From an uncultured Mucilaginibacter sp. (lineage in GTDB: Bacteria > Bacteroidota > Bacteroidia > Sphingobacteriales > Sphingobacteriaceae): a stretch of DNA of 64,000 nucleotides. Shown here one piece after another: positions 56,047 to 64,000 of the stretch (positions are counted from its first letter, which is position 1; each line of letters begins with the position of its first letter). Location: positions 310,001 to 374,000 of the forward strand of contig NZ_CAJYGQ010000005.1 of the NCBI RefSeq assembly GCF_913773635.1, written 5' to 3'. The notes beneath the pieces were generated by a model that saw only the letters and a list, made by a program, of their open reading frames with translations, did no database searches and had not been told where the DNA came from. The translations under genes were made by a program, and so were the position numbers.

Positions 56047-59000
56047 ATGTTTAATTGGATGATAATTGATTCCGCTTTTAAAAGAAACATAAGAATTTTG
56101 GTTGGTTGCATGTTTGGGTGCGCGCTTATGTGCGCGCCCGCATGGGCCCAAAAAACAAACAAAGTTAAACCTCAACCACCGGTTGCCGCTGAAAAGAGCG
56201 GCAAACTTGTTTATGCGGTTGACGGTAAAGGCAATCGTATCCCTGATTATTCCTACGCAGGATACAAAGCTTCAGAACAACCTATACCCGATGCTGCGGT
56301 AAAGGTTGTTGTTCCTGTAAAGTTTGGCGATGCTACTGTACGCATACAGGCAGCAATTGATTATGTAGCATCGTTACCGGCAAACAAAAGCGGCCTTAAA
56401 GGTACAGTACTCTTACAAAAGGGGATTTACCAGGTAAACGGAAGCCTGATATTTAAATCTTCTGGCGTTGTGTTACGTGGCAGCGGGATGGGCAACGATG
56501 GTACCACGCTAATAGCCGCAGGTACTGATCGTGAAACTTTCATAAGAATTGCGGGTAAAGATGACCGCAAGGTTATCGACACTGTTAAAATAGCCGATGG
56601 CTATGTGCCGGTTAATGCTACTTCATTTACTGTAGCTGGCAAAAAATTTAAAGCAGGCGATCATATCTTTATTCGTCGCCCGAGCACTAAAAACTGGATT
56701 GACTTATTAAAGACCGATCATTTTGGCGGCGGTATCACCGCACTAGGCTGGAAACCCGGCGAGCGTGACGTAATATGGGACAGAACCATAACTGCAGTAT
56801 CTGGCAATAAAATAAGCATTGATGCACCGCTTACTACAGCCTTGGATACTGCTTACGGAGGCGGTTTAGTAAATACCTATCAATGGGCAGGCCGTATCAA
56901 CAACATCGGCATTGAGAATTTAAAGCTGCAATCGGCTTACGATGTGCAAAATCCTAAAGACGAAGCGCACCGCTGGATGGCTATCACAATGGAAAATGTT
57001 CAGGACGCCTGGGTACGCCAGGTAGCTTTTGAGCATTTTGCCGGTTCGGCTGTTTTTGTGCTCGAAACAGGTAACCGCATTACGGTGCAGGATTGCAGGT
57101 CCACTGCTCCTGTATCTGAGATAGGAGGGCAGCGCCGCTACACTTTTTACACCATGGGTGGTCAAACGTTGTTCCAGCGTTTGTATGCCGAGCATGGTTA
57201 TCATGATTTCGCCGTGGGCTATTGTGCTCCCGGGCCTAATGCGTTTGTACAGTGCCAGGCATGGCAACCGCATAGCTTTAGCGGTGCTATCGACAGTTGG
57301 TCGTCGGGTGTGTTGTTTGATTTAACCAACATTGACGGGCAGGCACTTAGCTACATGAACCGTGGCCAAGACGGTCAAGGTGCAGGCTGGACCACAGCTA
57401 ACAGCATGTTCTGGAACTGTACCGCAGGTCGTGTTGATTGCTACCAACCGCCGGGTGCTCAAAACTGGGCATATGGTACCTGGGCACAGTTTGCAGGTGA
57501 TGGTCATTGGGAAGAATCGAACAATTCCATCAATCCGCGTAGCTTTTATTACGCGCAGTTGAAAGAGCGTTTAGGCAAAGAAGTTCCTAAAGAACAATCA
57601 GATATTTTACCTTTCGAAGGCGAAGCATCAAGCAGCCCAACTGTTGAGGTGGCTATGGCTTTAACGGCAAACTCAGTTAAGCCGGCAGTAACCATAGGCG
57701 ATTGGGTAAACCAGGCATCACAGCGTAACCCTATAACAGTAAATGCTGGCGGTGCTAAGGCTATCGATCAAATTGGTTTTAAACAGCCCACTGCACCTTC
57801 GTTAGCCGCTAAAATGGCTATTAATAACGGTTGGTTAGTTAGAGGCAACACTGTACTCAGCGGTTCTCGTTCTGATTCACCATGGTGGAATGGTTCGGTT
57901 GACCCTGTGTATTTAAAAAAGAATGCTAAACCGGCAATTACCCGTTGGGTGCCAGGCCGTACCGGTACTGGTTTAACCGATGATTTAACCGATGTGGTTA
58001 ACTGGATGCAGGATAAACACATTGCAGGCTTTGAGCAAAACTATGCCCTTTGGTACGAGCGCCGTCGCGATGATCATGAGCGCATACGCCGTATTGATGG
58101 TGATGTTTGGCCGCCGTTTTATGAGTTACCTTTTGCCCGCGGTGGTAAGGAAACGGCTTGGGATGGTTTAAGCAAATATGATCTAACTACTTACAATAAA
58201 TGGTACTGGAACCGTTTGAAACAGTTTGCAACCCTGGCCGATCAAAAAGGTCTAGTATTGATTAATCACAGCTACTTTCAACACAATATTATTGAAGCCG
58301 GCGCACATTATGCTGATTTTCCTTGGCGCCCGGTAAATAATATAAACAATACCGGTTTTCCTGAACCTGTGCCATACGCAGGTGATAAGCGTGTGTTTAT
58401 GGCCGAGCAGTTTTATGACGAAACACATCCGGTACGCCGTAAACTGCATCAGGCGTTCATCCGCCAAAATTTGGATGCATTTGCCGATAATAACGGGGTA
58501 ATACAATTTATCAGTGCCGAGTTTACCGGTCCGTTACACTTCGCAAAGTTTTGGGTAGAAACCATACAACAGTGGGAAAAAGAGAAAGGTAAAAACGCAA
58601 TTACCGGCATCAGCACCACTAAAGATGTACAAGATGCTATACTGGCTAATCCGGCCCTTTCGGCAGGTATCGATGTAATTGACATCCGTTACTGGCATTA
58701 CCAGGCCGATGGAAAAGTTTACGCTCCTGCGGGTGGCCAAAACCTGGCACCACGTCAGCAGGCTCGGCAGTTTAAGCCTAAGGCAACATCTTTTGAACAA
58801 GTTTACCATGCTGTAAGCGAGTATCGCCAAAGATATCCTGAGAAGGCAGTGATTTACTCGGGCGATGGCTTTGACCGCTTTGGCTGGGCAGTCTTTATGG
58901 CTGGTGGTTCGTTGCCTAATCTTCCGGTGGGAGTTGATGGCAGATTACTGGCCGATGCATCTACCATGAAGATAGTGAGTTTAAACGGTGAGCCAAAAGA

Positions 59001-59220
59001 TCAGTGGGCGTTGGGTAATGCTGCCAAAGATTTTATTATCTATAGCAACGCATCCAATATTGCTACCCCTGCGGTAGATGCCAATGCAAACTATGAGGTA
59101 AACTGGATAGATACCAAAACCGGCGAAACCATATCAACGGCTAAGCAAAAGGGTGCAAAGCTTACTTCCTTACAAAGCCCTGCCAGTGGTTCGGTAGTGC
59201 TGTGGTTAAAAAGAATTTAA
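56047..59220 (+). CDS. Large two-part secreted protein: beta-helix plus DUF6298-like region, function unknown
   Basis: A 1057-residue exported protein with signal peptide ending at CAPAWAQK. Residues about 80-500 look like a right-handed beta-helix (TVLLQKGIYQVNGSLIFKSS, GVVLRGSGMGNDGTTLIAAG, GIENLKLQSAYDV, RYTFYTMGGQTLFQRLYAEH). Residues about 560-1000 are different and barrel-like (WYERRRDDHERIRRIDGDVW, LINHSYFQHNIIEAGAHYAD, FISAEFTGPLHFAKFWVETI, VIDIRYWHYQADGKVYAPAG), with many acidic and aromatic residues. I associate this layout with the DUF6298/DUF4955-type proteins of Bacteroidota but am not certain. It starts at the base after the PL1 stop, so it is strongly linked to pectin depolymerisation. 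Confidence 0.7.
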   Translation: MFNWMIIDSAFKRNIRILVGCMFGCALMCAPAWAQKTNKVKPQPPVAAEKSGKLVYAVDGKGNRIPDYSYAGYKASEQPIPDAAVKVVVPVKFGDATVRIQAAIDYVASLPANKSGLKGTVLLQKGIYQVNGSLIFKSSGVVLRGSGMGNDGTTLIAAGTDRETFIRIAGKDDRKVIDTVKIADGYVPVNATSFTVAGKKFKAGDHIFIRRPSTKNWIDLLKTDHFGGGITALGWKPGERDVIWDRTITAVSGNKISIDAPLTTALDTAYGGGLVNTYQWAGRINNIGIENLKLQSAYDVQNPKDEAHRWMAITMENVQDAWVRQVAFEHFAGSAVFVLETGNRITVQDCRSTAPVSEIGGQRRYTFYTMGGQTLFQRLYAEHGYHDFAVGYCAPGPNAFVQCQAWQPHSFSGAIDSWSSGVLFDLTNIDGQALSYMNRGQDGQGAGWTTANSMFWNCTAGRVDCYQPPGAQNWAYGTWAQFAGDGHWEESNNSINPRSFYYAQLKERLGKEVPKEQSDILPFEGEASSSPTVEVAMALTANSVKPAVTIGDWVNQASQRNPITVNAGGAKAIDQIGFKQPTAPSLAAKMAINNGWLVRGNTVLSGSRSDSPWWNGSVDPVYLKKNAKPAITRWVPGRTGTGLTDDLTDVVNWMQDKHIAGFEQNYALWYERRRDDHERIRRIDGDVWPPFYELPFARGGKETAWDGLSKYDLTTYNKWYWNRLKQFATLADQKGLVLINHSYFQHNIIEAGAHYADFPWRPVNNINNTGFPEPVPYAGDKRVFMAEQFYDETHPVRRKLHQAFIRQNLDAFADNNGVIQFISAEFTGPLHFAKFWVETIQQWEKEKGKNAITGISTTKDVQDAILANPALSAGIDVIDIRYWHYQADGKVYAPAGGQNLAPRQQARQFKPKATSFEQVYHAVSEYRQRYPEKAVIYSGDGFDRFGWAVFMAGGSLPNLPVGVDGRLLADASTMKIVSLNGEPKDQWALGNAAKDFIIYSNASNIATPAVDANANYEVNWIDTKTGETISTAKQKGAKLTSLQSPASGSVVLWLKRI

Positions 59221-59226
59221 AATACT

Positions 59227-60624
59227 ATGTCTAAAAAAATCATCTGCATTGTGCTTTTGGCATTGGTAGGGTTAGCTTTTGTAGCCAACAAACCGGCCGA
59301 TTTGCCTCAACTTAAAATATCAGCCAACCACCGTTACTTCATGACCGGTAACGACAAGCCTTTCTTTTGGCTGGGCGATACCGGCTGGTTGCTGTTTGCC
59401 AAACTTAACCGTGCAGAGGCTGAAAAATACCTGGAAATACGTAAACAACAAGGCTACAACGTAATACAGGTGATGGTAATTCATGATATTAAAGAAGTGA
59501 ATGCCTATGGTGATTCTGCTTTAGTGGCATCAAACATTGCCAATCCTAAAGTTACGGAGGGAAATAGTCCAGATAACGCTGCTCAGTATGATTATTGGGA
59601 CCACGTTGATTACATTGTTGATTTAGCTGCAAAAAAAGGTATTTACATGGCTTTAGTTCCTGTTTGGGGATCAGTGGTGAAATCAAAAAACCACGATGTG
59701 CCAGCCGAAAAAGCCAAAGTATATGCTGATTTTTTGGCTAAACGCTACCAAAATTGCAGCAACGTAATATGGATGAACGGTGGCGATATTGCAGGTAGTG
59801 ATTCTACCCGCGTATGGAACACTATTGGCGCAACCCTGCGCGAGGGAAATCCTGATAAGTTAATTACTTACCACCCGCGTGGCCGTACGCAGTCATCTAC
59901 CTGGTTTCATAATGAGCAGTGGTTAGATTTTAATACTTTTCAATCAGGTCACCGCACTTACGCGCAAGACACCTCTAAAAAAGACCTTAAATACGGTGAG
60001 GATAATTGGAAATACGTAAATGTTGATTACAACAAAACCCCCGTTAAGCCCACATTTGATGCCGAACCCTCTTATGAAAAAATTCCATGGGGATTGCATA
60101 ATGTAAAGCTTCCACGCTGGACGGCTGCCGATGTACGCCGTTATGGTTACTGGTCGGTTTTTGCAGGTGGTTGTGGCTACACTTACGGTAATAACGACGT
60201 AATGCAAATGCATAAACCAACTGATAAGAAGGCTGCCTACGGTTCTAGAGATTATTGGTACAAATCTATCAATGATCCTGGTGCTAAACAGATGGTGTAC
60301 ATCAAAAAACTCATGTTATCACGCCCTTACTTCGAGCGCGTGCCCGATCAATCGCTTATTGCAGGTAAGCAAGGCACCCGTTATAATTATTTGCTGGCTA
60401 CGCGTGGTAAAAACTACGCCTTCATTTATACTTACAACGGTAAAAACTTCTCGGTTAGTACCAGCAGTTTGCCGGGTACTAAAATTAAATCATCGTGGTT
60501 TAACCCGCGCACAGGAGCAACCACCGCTGGTACCACCCAGGCCAAAGCCAAAACTCTTGCTTTTAATCCACCGGGTGAACCTAAAAATGGTAATGACTGG
60601 GTGTTGATTTTGGATGCTATTTAA
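59227..60624 (+). CDS. GH140-like apiosidase (DUF4038 family)
   Basis: A 465-residue exported enzyme with an N-terminal hydrophobic signal (residues 4-20). The TIM barrel opens with KISANHRYFMTGNDKPFFWL and LGDTGWLLFAKLNRAEAEKY, the hallmark of the DUF4038/apiosidase-like domain. VIWMNGGDIAG near 180 and PTFDAEPSYEKIPWG near 280 supply candidate catalytic Asp and Glu. A small C-terminal beta domain (putative collagen-binding type) starts near 375. GH140 enzymes cut the linkage of D-apiose to the rhamnogalacturonan-II backbone. It is 6 bases after the previous gene. Some relatives may act on other substrates. Confidence 0.85.
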   Translation: MSKKIICIVLLALVGLAFVANKPADLPQLKISANHRYFMTGNDKPFFWLGDTGWLLFAKLNRAEAEKYLEIRKQQGYNVIQVMVIHDIKEVNAYGDSALVASNIANPKVTEGNSPDNAAQYDYWDHVDYIVDLAAKKGIYMALVPVWGSVVKSKNHDVPAEKAKVYADFLAKRYQNCSNVIWMNGGDIAGSDSTRVWNTIGATLREGNPDKLITYHPRGRTQSSTWFHNEQWLDFNTFQSGHRTYAQDTSKKDLKYGEDNWKYVNVDYNKTPVKPTFDAEPSYEKIPWGLHNVKLPRWTAADVRRYGYWSVFAGGCGYTYGNNDVMQMHKPTDKKAAYGSRDYWYKSINDPGAKQMVYIKKLMLSRPYFERVPDQSLIAGKQGTRYNYLLATRGKNYAFIYTYNGKNFSVSTSSLPGTKIKSSWFNPRTGATTAGTTQAKAKTLAFNPPGEPKNGNDWVLILDAI

Positions 60625-60659
60625 GAATGGAATGTTCATGATAGAAGGAAGTATAAACA

Positions 60660-60748
60660 CCCTGTCATTTCGAGGAACGAGAGATCTTCTTAAAGCGTTC
60701 AGCTGCCCGGTTCTTAAGGTTTTCCCTCTGTCGTTCCGGATGACGAAG
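60660..60748. repeat. Dispersed palindromic repeat preceding a GH43 gene
   Basis: The ends TGTCATTTCGAGGAACGAGA (from 60663) and GTCGTTCCGGATGACGA (60730-60746) are near inverted copies. Such TGTCATTTCGA-type elements are commonly dispersed between Bacteroidota genes. The ATG of the following gene lies in the right end of the element. Confidence 0.6.
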
Positions 60749-61663
60749 TTTGTTATGCTGATATGCTGTGTGCTTTTAATCACCTCATGCGCCGCTAAAA
60801 AAGACGTTTACCTTTTTACCTCATTCCACGAACCTGCCAACGAAGGTTTGCGGATGCTGTATAGCAATGATGGTTACCACTGGAATGATTTTAAGCACGT
60901 ATTCTTGAAACCTGAAGCCGGCGATGCCAAAATAATGCGCGACCCGTCAATGGTGCAGGGACCGGACGGAACTTTTCACCTGGTGTGGACTACCGGTTGG
61001 AAAGGTGATTTGGGTTTCGGCTATGCATCATCAAAAGATTTGATTCACTGGTCGCCTCAGCAGCACATTAACATTATGGCTACCGAGCCAACTACCGTTA
61101 ATGTATGGGCACCCGAAATATTTTACGATGACGTAAAGAAACAATACATCATTGTTTGGGCATCGTGCATACCGGGCCGGTTTCCTAACGGGCAGGAGGA
61201 TGCTAACAATAACCACAGATTATATTACACCACTACAACTGATTTTAAAGCATTCAGCACGGCAAGATTATTTCTTAACCCCGGTTTCAGCGTAATTGAT
61301 GCGCAGATTCTAAAACGTGGAAGCGAGGATTATGTGCTGGTAATGAAAGACAATACACGTCCTAACCGTAACATTTTGGTGGCTACTGCTAAAGATCCGC
61401 TGGGGCCATATAGTGATTATAGCAACAGGTTTACGGAGCTTTTCTCTGAAGGACCCAATGCTACCAAGGTAGGCAACAACTGGCTTATATATTATGACTC
61501 GTACCGCTTAAAGAGATATGGGGCTATGCAAACCACCGACTTTAAAACCTTTACCGATTTCTCGAAAAAGGTGACGGTGCCCGAAGGTCATAAGCACGGT
61601 ACAATATTAAAGGTAACCAGGAAAACGTTAAATAATTTAAAGAAAGAAACAGGCGTGCAGTAA
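60740..61663 (+). CDS. GH43-like glycosidase lipoprotein
   Basis: A 307-residue lipoprotein (MTKFVMLICCVLLITSCAA gives signal and lipobox) with a five-bladed propeller. Blades include IMRDPSMVQGPDGTFHLVWT near 75 (catalytic-type Asp), VNVWAPEIFYDDVKKQYIIV near 130, GFSVIDAQILKRGSEDYVLV near 195 with the modulator Asp, and ELFSEGPNATKVGNNWLIYY near 245 with the general-acid Glu. This is the GH43 pattern (arabinosidase, xylosidase or galactosidase). Start moved to ATG 60740 because the upstream frame merely translates the repeat element. It is separated from GH140 by 115 bases. Confidence 0.85.
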   Translation: MTKFVMLICCVLLITSCAAKKDVYLFTSFHEPANEGLRMLYSNDGYHWNDFKHVFLKPEAGDAKIMRDPSMVQGPDGTFHLVWTTGWKGDLGFGYASSKDLIHWSPQQHINIMATEPTTVNVWAPEIFYDDVKKQYIIVWASCIPGRFPNGQEDANNNHRLYYTTTTDFKAFSTARLFLNPGFSVIDAQILKRGSEDYVLVMKDNTRPNRNILVATAKDPLGPYSDYSNRFTELFSEGPNATKVGNNWLIYYDSYRLKRYGAMQTTDFKTFTDFSKKVTVPEGHKHGTILKVTRKTLNNLKKETGVQ

Positions 61664-61684
61664 TGCAGGCCCTTTTGTGTATTT

Positions 61685-63532
61685 ATGAAGTTATTAAATA
61701 GTAAAAGTATTTTAACCGTTATAGCGGCTATAGGTATAACAACTGTTAACGCGCAGGATACGGTGCACTACAGCGGTAAAACCTTATCAAACGTTGATTA
61801 CCATCACGGACAGTTAGTGCCGGTTATAGGTGTGCATAGTCAGCAGGTTTTTCGTGCTAACCGCGAGCACCCCGATCAGGCCGATGGTTTTGGCTTCACC
61901 TATAACCATGCGCCTATGCTGGCTTACTGGAATAAAACTTTTTATGTTGAATACCTGAGCGATAAGGTAGGTGAGAGTATTCCGCCGGGGCAAACGTTAG
62001 TAGTTACCTCAAAAGACGGCAACACCTGGACCAAACCTGTTGTGGTATTTCCTCAATACAAAATTCCCGACGGTACAACTAAACCTGGTAAAGAAGGGTT
62101 AGTAGCCAAAGATTTAATGGCTGTAATGCACCAGCGTATGGGCTTTTACACCTCAAAATCAAATCACCTGCTGGTATTAGGCTTTTATGGTATTTGCCTT
62201 GATGCAAAAGACGACCCGAACGACGGCCTGGGCATTGGCCGCGTAGTGCGCGAAGTGTTGCCTGATGGTAAGTACGGCCCTATTTATTTCATTCACTACA
62301 ACCCAAAATGGAACGAGAGCAATACTTCATACCCGTTTTATAAAAAAAGTAAAAATAAGGCGTTTGTGCAGTCTTGTGATGAGCTGATGGCCAACCCGCT
62401 TATGATGATGCAGTGGGTAGAGGAAACTGACCGTAAAGATCCGATCATTCCCCTGCATAAAGAATACAAGGCATTTAATTATTATCACCTGACTGATGGT
62501 CGCGTGGTGGGCTTGTGGAAAAATGCATTAACCGCTATAAGTAAAGATGGTGGTAAAACATGGCCAAACGCTACCCGTGCACCACGCTTTGTAAATGCGG
62601 CAGCCAAAATTTGGGGACAAAAAACAAGTGATGGAAAGTATGCCACGGTTTACAATCCTTCGGAATACCGTTGGCCATTGGCTGTATCAGTTAGTAAGGA
62701 TGGTTTAGATTATACCAACCTGTTGCTGGTAAATGGAGAGATATCAACCATGCGTTATGGCGGTAACTACAAGTCATACGGACCACAGTATATACGCGGT
62801 ATTATTGAAGGTAATGGTACCCCGCCTGATGGTAAAATGTGGCTTACTTACAGTATGAACAAGGAAGACATCTGGGTGTCATCGGTACCCGTGCCGTTGA
62901 CCGAAGTTGCAACCACCCATGCTAATGATAATTTTGCTCAGCTACCCGCCGGTAAAGAACTGGATAAATGGAATTACAACAGCGGTTTATGGACTCCCGT
63001 GTCTATTGATAAAGCGCCTGATGGCACTAAAAGCCTCGCTTTAAAAGATTGGGACCGTTACGATTATGCAAAAGCAGAACGTATTGTGCCTGCATCGGAA
63101 GTTTTGGAAACCGAATTTGTGGTTGTACCCGCTCAAAACAGTAACGGCCAGCTCGACATCGAGTTTCAAGATGCTAAAGGCCAGGCCGGAATCCGTTTGG
63201 CTTTTGATTCAACAGGTACGTTCAAAGGCAAATCAGGCTACCGATATAAAAACTTCATGAAGTATGAAGCTGGTAAAGAATACCACATCAAACTAAAATT
63301 GAATGTGAAGAACCGCTTTTACACCATGAATGTAAACGGTAAAGAACTGTCGCTATCATTAATGTTTGCACCGTTAACCAGTGTAAGCCGTATTGTGTTC
63401 CGCACTGGTGACGTACGCCGTTTTCCTGACGCCGATACGCCTACCGATCAAAGTTTTGACTTACCTAAGGCTGGTGACCCGGTTAAACAGGCGGCCTTCT
63501 ACATTAAATCATTTATAACAAAAGGTAACTAA
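61685..63532 (+). CDS. Sialidase-fold six-bladed propeller with C-terminal lectin-like domain
   Basis: A 615-residue secreted protein with signal peptide ending at TVNAQDT. Asp-box motifs are present (VTSKDGNTWTKP near 110; AISKDGGKTWPN near 285) in a propeller of about 400 residues. A C-terminal beta-sandwich (about 425-600: AERIVPASEVLETEFVVVPA, FYTMNVNGKELSLSL) is concanavalin/LamG-like. Sialidase-fold enzymes in rhamnogalacturonan-II systems release the keto-deoxy sugars Kdo or Dha; that is a reasonable hypothesis here but no substrate motif proves it. Overlaps the next gene by one base. Confidence 0.7.
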   Translation: MKLLNSKSILTVIAAIGITTVNAQDTVHYSGKTLSNVDYHHGQLVPVIGVHSQQVFRANREHPDQADGFGFTYNHAPMLAYWNKTFYVEYLSDKVGESIPPGQTLVVTSKDGNTWTKPVVVFPQYKIPDGTTKPGKEGLVAKDLMAVMHQRMGFYTSKSNHLLVLGFYGICLDAKDDPNDGLGIGRVVREVLPDGKYGPIYFIHYNPKWNESNTSYPFYKKSKNKAFVQSCDELMANPLMMMQWVEETDRKDPIIPLHKEYKAFNYYHLTDGRVVGLWKNALTAISKDGGKTWPNATRAPRFVNAAAKIWGQKTSDGKYATVYNPSEYRWPLAVSVSKDGLDYTNLLLVNGEISTMRYGGNYKSYGPQYIRGIIEGNGTPPDGKMWLTYSMNKEDIWVSSVPVPLTEVATTHANDNFAQLPAGKELDKWNYNSGLWTPVSIDKAPDGTKSLALKDWDRYDYAKAERIVPASEVLETEFVVVPAQNSNGQLDIEFQDAKGQAGIRLAFDSTGTFKGKSGYRYKNFMKYEAGKEYHIKLKLNVKNRFYTMNVNGKELSLSLMFAPLTSVSRIVFRTGDVRRFPDADTPTDQSFDLPKAGDPVKQAAFYIKSFITKGN

Positions 63533-64000
63533 TGTTCAGAGGGTTTTATAAAGCTTTTGGCGTAATGCTAACCGCCTGCTTAATGGCCGCTAATAGCTAT
63601 GCTACAGTTGTGCTGCCTAAAATATTGGGTAATGGGATGGTGTTGCAGCGCAACCAGACGGTACCTGTTTGGGGCACTGCTGCTAAAGGCGAAAAAATTA
63701 CCGTACGCTTTGCCGGCCAAACCAAAACTGCAATTGCAGATACGGGCGGTAAATGGCGAGTGTTTTTAAAATCAATGGAAGCATCAGCTAAAGGCAGGGA
63801 CCTGGTAATTTCAGGTACTAATAAAATTGTGCTGAGCGACATTTTGGTGGGTGAAGTTTGGTTGTGCTCGGGCCAAAGCAATATGCAATACGAAATGCGT
63901 AAGAATAGCAAAGTTGCCCGTCCTGATACCAGCACGGCAAATTCGCCTATTGATGAGCTGGAGCGCGCTCATAACCCTGCTATCCGTATTTTTTTAGTCG
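63532..64000 (+). CDS. Sialate O-acetylesterase-type carbohydrate esterase, 5' part
   Basis: The first 156 residues of an exported SGNH-type esterase that continues past the right edge. A signal peptide ends near ANSYAT. The mature N-terminus has LPKILGNGMVLQRNQTVPVW, a beta-sandwich (GKWRVFLKSMEAS) and the nucleophile block VGEVWLCSGQSNMQYEM near residue 105, which is the family signature. It probably removes acetyl groups from pectin sugars. The ATG overlaps the stop of the previous gene (TAATG), indicating translational coupling. Confidence 0.88.
   Translation, partial: MFRGFYKAFGVMLTACLMAANSYATVVLPKILGNGMVLQRNQTVPVWGTAAKGEKITVRFAGQTKTAIADTGGKWRVFLKSMEASAKGRDLVISGTNKIVLSDILVGEVWLCSGQSNMQYEMRKNSKVARPDTSTANSPIDELERAHNPAIRIFLV

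Noticed and set aside
1..64000. CRISPR arrays, insertion sequences, prophage or tRNA genes
   Set aside because: I saw no regularly spaced repeats, transposase, integrase or tRNA cloverleaf; the repeats present are short palindromic elements.

Overview
The window looks like a chromosome fragment of a plant-matter-degrading Bacteroidota bacterium, most likely Sphingobacteriaceae (Mucilaginibacter/Pedobacter type). Supporting signs are a SusC/SusD pair, many exported enzymes with Bacteroidota-style signal peptides or lipoboxes, the core gene order pheT / small coiled-coil protein / zapA / rny, and intergenic palindromic repeats of kinds common in that family. Placement is by recognition only; no searches were run.

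Bases 1-13,800 are mostly housekeeping and unlinked genes. They hold the 3' part of pheT, a coiled-coil protein, zapA, a strong 6S-like RNA between zapA and rny, rny itself, a small membrane protein, a TonB-dependent receptor with a very Gly/Ala/Thr-rich surface lipoprotein, a minus-strand two-domain ornithine-lipid-synthase-like acyltransferase, a helix-hairpin-helix protein, a small putative lipoprotein and a duplicated DUF4394 lipoprotein. Clear terminator hairpins separate several of these units.

Bases 13,875-64,000 form one large pectin utilisation locus that runs past the right edge, all on the + strand. It contains backbone enzymes (CE12 acetylesterase, GH28, CE8 pectin methylesterase, GH105 with a DUF4350-like tail, PL1) and side-chain enzymes (GH95, two GH2, GH78, GH140 apiosidase-like, GH43-like propellers, a sialidase-fold protein, an alpha-uronidase-like protein, an (alpha/alpha)6 glycosidase and a sialate-O-acetylesterase-type esterase). 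It also has a SusC/SusD uptake pair, a sodium:solute symporter and cytoplasmic catabolic enzymes: tagaturonate reductase, altronate dehydratase, a COG3618-type sugar lactonase, a zinc alcohol dehydrogenase, a DapA-family aldolase and a fucose-isomerase-like protein. GH95, GH140, GH78, GH2 and sialidase-fold genes together suggest rhamnogalacturonan-II as a target besides homogalacturonan and rhamnogalacturonan-I.

The most coherent metabolic reading is that D-galacturonate and L-galactose converge on D-tagaturonate. L-galactose released by GH95 would be oxidised to the lactone, opened by the lactonase and oxidised by the zinc dehydrogenase to tagaturonate, then pass through UxaB and UxaA to 2-keto-3-deoxygluconate. 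A classical uronate isomerase (UxaC), KDG kinase and L-galactose dehydrogenase are not in the window. No transcription regulator is present either, although several intergenic palindromes look like operators. Two large proteins, at 56,047 and 26,992, and the isomerase-like gene at 46,491 are the best candidates for uncharacterised functions.
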